From Chloroflexia bacterium (GTDB taxonomy: Bacteria > Chloroflexota > Chloroflexia > Thermomicrobiales > CFX8): a stretch of 64,000 bases of DNA. The DNA lies in assembly GCA_030431755.1 (NCBI GenBank), contig JAUIIK010000007.1, positions 1 to 64,000 of the forward strand, written 5' to 3'. The position numbers and the translations under genes are program-made. Below are positions 35,436 to 43,221 of this stretch, in pieces (within the stretch, counting starts at the first letter, position 1; every line of letters starts with the position of its first letter). The notes under the pieces were generated by a model. That model saw nothing but the letters and a program-made list of their open reading frames with translations. It was not told the DNA's origin and made no database searches.

Positions 35436-36554
35436 GTGGGCGTTTTGGGGAACGCAGGGCGAAGAGTCGCGGGACGACTGCGTCCAGCCGGACTTGTGTC
35501 ATCCGGCTGGCATCAGCGTTTGACGGTGACGCCGGTTCGGCGTGCCGAGATCGTTGACAGTCTCGACGACTCCGCGAAACTCGATTCCGACTACATATTG
35601 CTCGCAGTGCTTGCCTGTCTGATCGCCAGCTTCGGGCTGGTCGTCAACAGCACGGCGGTCACCATCGGCGCAATGCTCATCGCGCCGCTGATGGGCCCGA
35701 TTCTCGGGATGTCGCTGGCGCTTGTGCGTGGCGACCTGCACCGGCTGTCGCAGGCGGTCACGACACTGCTCATCGGCGTCGCCATCGCTATCGTAATGAG
35801 CGCGGTCATCGGCAACATCGTCTCGCGCAGCAAGGCCAGCGGCTTTCTGGCCGAGCTGCCGCGCGAGATGATGAACCGCACCGAACCGACGCTCTTCGAT
35901 CTGGTCGTCGCGATGGCCGGCGGCTTCCTGGCGGCCTACGCGCTGACCCAGCCGCGGCTCTCGCCTGCGTTGCCGGGCGTCGCTATCGCGACATCGCTGA
36001 TGCCGCCACTCTGCGTCGTCGGGCTCGGCATCTCCCAGGGCGAGACGGGGGTATCCAATGGCGCGCTGCTGCTCTTCCTGGCCAACTTCGTCGCGATCGT
36101 CTTCAGCAGCGCGGTCGTCTTCGTGCTGGCCGGCTTTGGCCCGCTGGCCTTTCACGAACGGCGGCAAGTCATCTCGCGGACGTTCTTCGTCTCCAGCATC
36201 TCGCTAGTGCTGATCACGATCCCGCTGGCGAACTTCATGGTCCGGATCGCCGACGACGCCCGCACAAGTCAGATCATCGACCAGACGCTGACCGACCAGA
36301 TCGAACAGGTGAGCGCCGACGCGCGGCTGGTCGAGTTCACCCGCGAGAGCCGCGACGGCCACATCCACGTCAACGCCACGGTGCGGACGCCGCGCGAGCT
36401 CTCGTCGAATGAGACGACGCGCATCCAGCGCACGCTCGCGTCGCGCCTGGACAAGCCGGTTTCCCTGGAGCTTCTGATCGTGCCGATCACTCTGCTCGAC
36501 GTGATGCCACCGGAGCCCGATACCAACACAGCACCGAGAATGCCGGAGTCGTGA
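35436..36554 (+). CDS. DUF389-family membrane protein
   Basis: DYILLAVLACLIASFGLVVNSTAVTIGAMLIAPLMGPILGMSLALVRGD; start uncertain. Confidence 0.85.
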   Translation: MGVLGNAGRRVAGRLRPAGLVSSGWHQRLTVTPVRRAEIVDSLDDSAKLDSDYILLAVLACLIASFGLVVNSTAVTIGAMLIAPLMGPILGMSLALVRGDLHRLSQAVTTLLIGVAIAIVMSAVIGNIVSRSKASGFLAELPREMMNRTEPTLFDLVVAMAGGFLAAYALTQPRLSPALPGVAIATSLMPPLCVVGLGISQGETGVSNGALLLFLANFVAIVFSSAVVFVLAGFGPLAFHERRQVISRTFFVSSISLVLITIPLANFMVRIADDARTSQIIDQTLTDQIEQVSADARLVEFTRESRDGHIHVNATVRTPRELSSNETTRIQRTLASRLDKPVSLELLIVPITLLDVMPPEPDTNTAPRMPES

Positions 36555-36635
36555 CCGCGGCGCGCAAGCACTCCCTTGCGGCGGCAGCTCATGCTATAGA
36601 TGGGCGAACAGCTCGCACGCATTCGAGGAGGGGCA

Positions 36636-37838
36636 ATGAGCGCGCCGGAACGAGTTGATCTGCTGATTCGTGGGGGCCGGGTGATCGATCCGGCGTCGGA
36701 TTTCGATGGTAGCGCTGATGTTGCCGTCAGTGGCACACACATCGTCGAGGTTGGCCCGGACCTGAGCCACCTGAGTCCGGCGCGCACACTGGACGCTACC
36801 GGCCTGCTCGTTGTGCCGGGGTTGATCGACATCCACGCCCATACCTACACGCACATCAGCCACAGCATCGATCCGGATCTGATCGGCGTGCAGTCCGGCG
36901 TCACGACGGTCATTGATGCCGGTTCAGCCGGGCCGTGCACCTGGGGGCCGTTCTATCACCACGTCATCAAACAGGCGAAGACCCGCAATCTCGCGTTTCT
37001 CCACCTTGCCCGCAACGGCCAGGCCTTCATCCCGGCGATCCGCATCGACGACGACATCGACCTGGAAGCGACGGTCGAGACGGCGCGGGCCTACCCGGAC
37101 GCGATCATCGGCATCAAGCTCCGCGCAGTCGGCCCAGCGGTGATAACGATGGGCGCGCGGATGGTCGAGCTCACCCGGCAGGCGGCGCGTGAGTCGGGCG
37201 GCATGCAGATGATCCACATCGGCGACCCCGACGCTGAAGCCGACGGTCCAACGTTGACCGAAGCGGTGTTGACGAATCTCGAACAGGGCGACATCCTGGC
37301 TCATATCTACACCCATCAGCCGGGGAGCCTGCTGAACGCGGACGGCACCGCGATGCCGGAGGTCTTCGAAGCGCGTGACCGGGGCGTCGTCATGGAGAGC
37401 TCGCCGGGCGGCAGCAATTTCAGCTTCGAGGTCGCCAAGCGCCTGATGGACCAGGGCTTGCTACCGGACGTCATCGGCACCGACCTGACCGGCCGGGGGC
37501 GCGGCGTGCTCGTCCACAGCCTGACCGAGATCATGGCCAAGTACATGGCGCTCGGGCTGAGCCTGCACGACGTCGTCCGCATGACGACCTCGGCCTCTGC
37601 CGGCGTGCTGGGCCTGGATGACCAGATCGGCCGGCTCGCGCCTGGCTACGAGGCTGACATCACGCTACTGAAGCTCGAAACCGGCAAGTGGATCTTCCGC
37701 GACCTGCCCGGCGAGACGCTGACGGGCGACACCGCCCTCGTGCCGGTCCAGACGGTCCGTGCCGGCGAGCTCTTCTCCCCGGAGTGGGGCCCGCGTCCCT
37801 GGGGCTGGCTACCGGAGTCCGAGGACCTGCCGGGCTAG
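36636..37838 (+). CDS. Amidohydrolase / dihydroorotase-like deacetylase
   Basis: DLLIRGGRVIDPASDFDG; VVPGLIDIHAHTYTH; GIKLRAVGPAV; HIYTHQPG. Confidence 0.85.
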   Translation: MSAPERVDLLIRGGRVIDPASDFDGSADVAVSGTHIVEVGPDLSHLSPARTLDATGLLVVPGLIDIHAHTYTHISHSIDPDLIGVQSGVTTVIDAGSAGPCTWGPFYHHVIKQAKTRNLAFLHLARNGQAFIPAIRIDDDIDLEATVETARAYPDAIIGIKLRAVGPAVITMGARMVELTRQAARESGGMQMIHIGDPDAEADGPTLTEAVLTNLEQGDILAHIYTHQPGSLLNADGTAMPEVFEARDRGVVMESSPGGSNFSFEVAKRLMDQGLLPDVIGTDLTGRGRGVLVHSLTEIMAKYMALGLSLHDVVRMTTSASAGVLGLDDQIGRLAPGYEADITLLKLETGKWIFRDLPGETLTGDTALVPVQTVRAGELFSPEWGPRPWGWLPESEDLPG

Positions 37839-37968
37839 GCGACGGCGCGCGCCGCTCTGCGCCGAGATTGATCACCCGGCAGGCATCGCATGGGTCGGGT
37901 TGATCTCAGTTGTTCCTCTTAAATCATTGAGAGATCGTGTTCCATCGCGAGCCGATGTCCGAAAGGAC

Positions 37969-38203
37969 GTCATCCTGAGCGAAACGGAGTGCAGCCGAAG
38001 GATCTTTTCGCCAGTCCGAAGCTTCGATGGAATGACTAGATCCTTCGGCTCCCACCCGTTCCACGGGTACCCGGCCTGCGCTCGGGATGCCAATCTTGAA
38101 GCGGGACGCGCCTCATGGCTGATAGTTGGTGGCGCACGACGTTGCGAACAAGCGTCATCACCCTATCCGACGCCGATCTTGAAGTACGGGCGTTGGAAAT
38201 GAC
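37969..38203. repeat. Dispersed composite repeat, copy B
   Basis: GTCATCCTGAGCGAAACGGAGTGCAGCCGAAGGATCT...AGATCCTTCGGCTC...GGGATGCCA followed by a tail similar to 30565-30690. Confidence 0.65.
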
Positions 38204-38229
38204 CTCGATACCAGCGTGGTAGCACGGGC

Positions 38230-41200
38230 CTAATCGGCGTCTGGGACGAAGAAGCCGAGCAGGAGGTCGATGTGTTCGGGCTGGATCAGTCCGGCCGCGA
38301 GCGCTGGCGAGACCGAGCCGACGACGCGCGCCCGGATCTCGCCGGTGTCCAGCGGCTCCTCTGGATCGAGGTAGCCCGCGTCGCTCAAGTAGGACCGGAA
38401 ACTCTCCACGTAGTCGGTACGCATACGAGGAACCGCGCCGGAATCCAGCCGGCGCAGCAGCGCCTCGGCATCGCCACGGGCACGGTCCGCCTGCTCGATG
38501 ACGCGCTCGACAAAGGTCTCAGTAAAGGCCCCAGAGTCAAGCACCGCCGCGCGGTCGACCGGGCGGCCGTGACCGACGCGGCGAGCGCTGATCCCGGCCG
38601 CGACGACGTCGGCCCGCGCTTGCGCCACCTCAAAGACTTCGTACTCGATGAATTCAGCGCCGCCGTAGGCCATCAAGGTCTTCAGCTGACCCCAGGTCGA
38701 GATACCGTGCGTGAGCAGGCGGTGGAGCTGATCGACGTCTCGGACGAGATACCAGAGGTGGACGCTCTCGACATCGTTGCGCGGGTCGATCAGCGGCACA
38801 CCAAGCAGCTCGCGGTAGGCGCGATGGCTTGAGCCATTCGGAGCGGCGACGCTTGGCGCGGGCAGCGGCAGCTCTTCGAGCGCCGAGCGCTGCTCGGATT
38901 CCGCCAGCTGCCGGACCTCGGCGAGGCTAATGACTCCGTAGTCGAGGTCGTCCTGTTCGGCCAGCATCCGCCGCCACTTGCCGACTTCATCGTGCTGAGC
39001 AGTGAAGTAGAAGACCTGGCGGCCGCTGCGGCTGATCTCGCAGACGGCCCGGATGATCGCCTCCGCCCGGTGCTCGTCGGCATTGCCCAGCGTCTCGTCC
39101 AGGATCAGCGGCAGCTTGGGGCCGTGCTCCATCTCCTCGACGAAGGCAATCCGCACCGCCATAAGCAGCTGGACGCGCGTTGCGCTCGACAGCTCGGAGA
39201 GGCTGTGGTTGATGTTCGTCGTGGTGTCGAGAGCGCGGAAGGCGGGCTCTGGGTCGTCGTCGAACTCGAGCAAGTAGCGGCCCTGGGTCATCCGGACAAA
39301 GAGATCCCGGGCACGGTGGAAGACCTGTGGCCGGTCGTTGTCGCGGGTCTGCTGCCGGACGTGCTCCGCCAGTGACCAGCCGGCCGCGAGCCGGTAGCCT
39401 TCGTCGCGGTTCGAGCGCAGGGTATCACGGGCAAGCTCCTCGTCAACGAGCGCCTGTTCGAGGTTGCGTTCGCGCTTGGCGTCGGCGACGTGCGTTTCGA
39501 TCTCGACGATCCGCCGGTGGAGCTCTTCGGCCTGTGCCGCATCCAGCCGGCGCGTCTCAAGCTCCGCCTCTAGCGCGGCGGCCGGACGCTCGGCCAGCTG
39601 CCGCTCGTCACCGAGCTCAATGAGCGCCTGACGGGCGGTGACGTCAGCTTCCTCGACCGTCTTCCGGGCATGCAGGTAGGCGTCGCGCTGTTCGAGCCAG
39701 TCAGCCAGCCTGCGCTCGTCGCCCTCGTCAAGATCAAGGTCCTTGAAGATCGCAGCACGCTCTGCGGCGATACGCGCCAGCTCCGGCGCAGTCTGGTCAC
39801 GGGCGCTCTCCGCGTTACGGCGCTTGATCCGGGCTGACTCTAGCTGCTGGAGACGTTCGTCGAGATTATCGACGTAGCCCATGATTGGCGCGTGCGCCTC
39901 CGACGGCGCGTAGCCGACGGCCGCAAGGCTGTTGTTCAGGGCGTCGAGGAGCACGGCGTGCCGCTGGTCTAGCTCCATGACCCGTTGTTCCGCCGCCGCG
40001 AACCGGGTGTCGGCCTCCTGCCAGCGGTCGAGCTGCTGGGCCAGGGTATGGAGCTCGGTGGAAGCGATCTCGTTCAACCCCTGCGCGGTCAGCGCCTCGC
40101 CCCAGACACGCTCGCTCTCAGCGTGCGCCGCCGCTGCTTGCTGCCAGCGCTCTTCGAGGTCAGACCACCGTTCGGCGCGCACCCGCGCCAGCTGCTGCTG
40201 GTGGAGCTGCCGGCCAAGCTCCTCACCCAGCCGTTCGACGTGCTCAACGGTCCAGCCCGGCGGCTGTGACAGCCCGAGGCGCAGGTACTCATCCTGGAAG
40301 TGTGAAGCCCGGCTCGTCGTGGTTGCCGGCTTGGGCCGGAAGATCCAGCCGAGGACAAGCGGGGCGGGCGCGAGGAGGATCAACCCCAGCAACACCGGGT
40401 GTCCGGCGATCCCGGCCACCAGCGCCAACAGCGCGATCAGACCGGCCGCGACAATGAGCGGAACCCAGGCGACCGGCGCGCTGGTTGCGGTGGCCGGCGC
40501 GCCGCTGGAGCGCAGCCAGCCATTGAGCTGCGAGATACCACGCTGCAAGCGTTCGATGTCGCCATAGTCAGCCGGTGCGCCAAGCCAGCCGCGCAGTGCC
40601 TCGGCCGCGTCGAGCTGCGCCTGCGTTTGCTCGAATTGCCGGGCAAGCGTCACAAGCTCGCGCAAGCCTCCGGCTTCGAGCCGCCGTAGCTGCGCCTCGT
40701 CAATCTGCTGGCCGAGCTGCCGGGCGGCACGGTCCCGGAGCAGGCCCTGCTCGTTGCGCTCGTCTTCGGCACGGGCCAGACTACCGCCGAGCTCTTGCAG
40801 CTGCCGGGACTGCTCTTTGAGCGCCGCCAGGGAGCCCGCCGGTAACTCAGCGCCTTCCAGGCCGCTCCGCGCGATCTCGGCGGTAGCAGCCTCGATCTCG
40901 GTGTCGTGCTGGCGCGCACGCTGTTCATATTCGAGACGGCGCGCATCCAGCTCCGCGAGCCTCTCCAGCTCGTCGCCGAAGAGCAGCGCGATACTCTCCG
41001 GCAGTGCCGCCAGAGTATCCTTCGCAACTTCAAGCTCCTGCTGGCGCTGCCGGGCGACAAGCGCCCGCTCCAGCAACGCGACGCGCGCGCCTGACTCCCG
41101 TGCCTGCTCGTACTGGCCTCTCAGATCGTCCAGATCACGCTGCTCGCGCAGTAGCGCGTCTTGCGTCTGTCGAGCGTTCTGCGTCTTCGCGCGGGCCTCA

Positions 41201-41688
41201 TTTAGCCGGCCGATGTTGCCCCTGGGCTGCGTTGGGCGCTGACGGTAGCCAAGCTCATCGCGGGCAGCAGTAACGTCGTACCCGCCGGCGGATTCACGCA
41301 GGATCACGCCGGCGAAGTCGGCGTTGTCAGCCTGCAGGAGGTCGTGCAACGTCAGCACGTAGCGGTCGCGGAAGTCGCTGGCGTCGAGCGGCAGGCTGGC
41401 CGCCTCGCTGCCGTCCTGTCGGGCACGGCTGACGCCGGCGTCGACCTCGACATCCCAGGCCGAGCCATCGAGGTCGATCTGGGCGGCCAGCGAAGCGCGG
41501 GACCAATCGGGCAGGTCGTTCCAGAGCAACATCTGCAAAACCAGCGCCGTCGTCGACTTGCCGGAGGCGTTCGGCCCGTAGGTGATGTTGATCCCGGCGG
41601 TCAGATTCTCGATTACGAATGGCGTCTCGATACCGGGCGTTCGCCGGACGTCGAGCCGGCGGAAGACCAGCGCGGATCTGCCGCTCAT
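38230..41688 (-). CDS. SbcC/YhaN-like AAA (ABC-type) ATPase with coiled coil and C-terminal extension
   Basis: ITYGPNASGKSTTALVL (Walker A), LPLILDETLGNADEHR (Walker B/D-loop), FYFTAQHDEV (H-loop); predicted TM hairpin mid-protein; no CxxC hook seen. Confidence 0.88.
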   Translation of the reverse strand: MSGRSALVFRRLDVRRTPGIETPFVIENLTAGINITYGPNASGKSTTALVLQMLLWNDLPDWSRASLAAQIDLDGSAWDVEVDAGVSRARQDGSEAASLPLDASDFRDRYVLTLHDLLQADNADFAGVILRESAGGYDVTAARDELGYRQRPTQPRGNIGRLNEARAKTQNARQTQDALLREQRDLDDLRGQYEQARESGARVALLERALVARQRQQELEVAKDTLAALPESIALLFGDELERLAELDARRLEYEQRARQHDTEIEAATAEIARSGLEGAELPAGSLAALKEQSRQLQELGGSLARAEDERNEQGLLRDRAARQLGQQIDEAQLRRLEAGGLRELVTLARQFEQTQAQLDAAEALRGWLGAPADYGDIERLQRGISQLNGWLRSSGAPATATSAPVAWVPLIVAAGLIALLALVAGIAGHPVLLGLILLAPAPLVLGWIFRPKPATTTSRASHFQDEYLRLGLSQPPGWTVEHVERLGEELGRQLHQQQLARVRAERWSDLEERWQQAAAAHAESERVWGEALTAQGLNEIASTELHTLAQQLDRWQEADTRFAAAEQRVMELDQRHAVLLDALNNSLAAVGYAPSEAHAPIMGYVDNLDERLQQLESARIKRRNAESARDQTAPELARIAAERAAIFKDLDLDEGDERRLADWLEQRDAYLHARKTVEEADVTARQALIELGDERQLAERPAAALEAELETRRLDAAQAEELHRRIVEIETHVADAKRERNLEQALVDEELARDTLRSNRDEGYRLAAGWSLAEHVRQQTRDNDRPQVFHRARDLFVRMTQGRYLLEFDDDPEPAFRALDTTTNINHSLSELSSATRVQLLMAVRIAFVEEMEHGPKLPLILDETLGNADEHRAEAIIRAVCEISRSGRQVFYFTAQHDEVGKWRRMLAEQDDLDYGVISLAEVRQLAESEQRSALEELPLPAPSVAAPNGSSHRAYRELLGVPLIDPRNDVESVHLWYLVRDVDQLHRLLTHGISTWGQLKTLMAYGGAEFIEYEVFEVAQARADVVAAGISARRVGHGRPVDRAAVLDSGAFTETFVERVIEQADRARGDAEALLRRLDSGAVPRMRTDYVESFRSYLSDAGYLDPEEPLDTGEIRARVVGSVSPALAAGLIQPEHIDLLLGFFVPDAD

Positions 41689-43007
41689 CGCGCCGCCTCC
41701 TTCTGGGCCACAAGCGTGTCGAGCAATGTCCGCGCTTCGGCCAGCAGCAGCCGCTCGGCATCGGCCCGCCCGGGCTCAGCGTCCGGCGAGATCCTGGCGA
41801 ACGAGGTCGAGCCATGGATCGTGCGGAGCTCGCGCGCCGTCACCGTAATCAGACCGGCGTACTCGGCGTCCGGATCGCCGGCTTCGAGCGCCTGAATGAT
41901 TCGGGCCACCTCGCCTGGCGGGTCGTTGCGCCGGGCCAGCGCGTCGAGATCGAGCGCCGGCTGGGTGGCGATCTCGATACGCTCGATGACCGCCTCAGCG
42001 CCGCCCGCGCCGGGCACCCGCAGGTCTTCCTCAGCCAGCCGGGCGATAGCCTGTAACTCGCGGTGAAGTGGCGTCCGACCGATCAATCGCAAGCGGCATG
42101 ACAGGCAAGCCAGGCGGTCATAGCGGTGCGCTTCCTCGGCCAGCGCCTCCCGCAACGCCCCAACAATCTTCGAGCGCACAGCGTCGGCATCGGCGCAATC
42201 CGAAACGTCGATGTCGTGGGCGAGGTAGCAGGCGGTCGAGAGCGGCACGCGGCGCGTCGCGACCCGTCCAGAGCCGTCGATCGTCGCGATGACCGCGCCG
42301 TGGACGCCCGGCTCGCCGGGATCCATGGCCTGGGGCGTGCCAGGGTACATCACGACCAGCGCGCCGTCGTCGACGAGTATCGACTGACCGTGGATATGCC
42401 CAAGCAACCAAAGGGCAACCGGTTGCCGGCGCAATTCAGCGAGTGTGACCGGACCGTACTGGCTGCCGGGTTGGTCCAGATCAGCGTGGAGCAAGCCGAG
42501 CACCGGAGCCGTACCGGCCGGCAGATCGTAGCTATCAAGGGCGCAGTCGGGCACATGCTCGCGCGGGAAGGACCAGCCGTCGATGTGGAGCACGGGCTGT
42601 CCCTCGCGCTCCAGCGTATGGCGCTCCCACCGGCCACCCCCGCCGAGAAGATGGAAGCCGTCGAGGTCGAGCGCCGCGGACAGTTGCGGCAAGACATCGT
42701 AATCGTGGTTGCCGGCGACGGCGAAGGTCGCGATGCCGGCGGCGGAGAGCTGCCGCAACCCGCGTTCAAGCGGCCCGACCGCCTCGAAGTAGCGGTTGGA
42801 GCGGTCCACCAGATCGCCGCTCAGGGCGACGATGTCGACGCGCTCGCCGATGGCCGTCTCGACGATGGCATCCCACGCGCCCGCGCCCGAGTGCTCCGGG
42901 CCGCTGTAGGCGTCCGTCAGGCGGCTGGAGCGCCGGCCGATATGGAGATCGCCGGCACAGAGTATTCGGATCGCATTACCTGACATTATCCCCACATTCC
43001 CGGTCAT
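41685..43007 (-). CDS. SbcD/YhaO-like metallophosphoesterase (DNA repair exonuclease)
   Basis: CAGDLHIG, ALSGDLVDRSN, VAGNHDYD, LLGHIHGQS; 4-bp overlap with the ATPase gene; start may be 42986. Confidence 0.88.
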   Translation of the reverse strand: MTGNVGIMSGNAIRILCAGDLHIGRRSSRLTDAYSGPEHSGAGAWDAIVETAIGERVDIVALSGDLVDRSNRYFEAVGPLERGLRQLSAAGIATFAVAGNHDYDVLPQLSAALDLDGFHLLGGGGRWERHTLEREGQPVLHIDGWSFPREHVPDCALDSYDLPAGTAPVLGLLHADLDQPGSQYGPVTLAELRRQPVALWLLGHIHGQSILVDDGALVVMYPGTPQAMDPGEPGVHGAVIATIDGSGRVATRRVPLSTACYLAHDIDVSDCADADAVRSKIVGALREALAEEAHRYDRLACLSCRLRLIGRTPLHRELQAIARLAEEDLRVPGAGGAEAVIERIEIATQPALDLDALARRNDPPGEVARIIQALEAGDPDAEYAGLITVTARELRTIHGSTSFARISPDAEPGRADAERLLLAEARTLLDTLVAQKEAAR

Positions 43008-43221
43008 GCCTTAGCGCATAACTGGCCGTTCTTGCTGAATTGCTTTACTATAACCGACAACGCCGTGCGGGGCTGCTCCGGTTGCGATCAATCCGCACGG
43101 CGATCCAAGCTTCCAGTGTCGCGTGCCGATTGGAACCATCCCGGAGCAACCCGCTTGCCGGGCCGTATATGGGAACATCTCGACTAGACTCGTCAGCAGA
43201 TCGACAGGATCCCCGGATACC

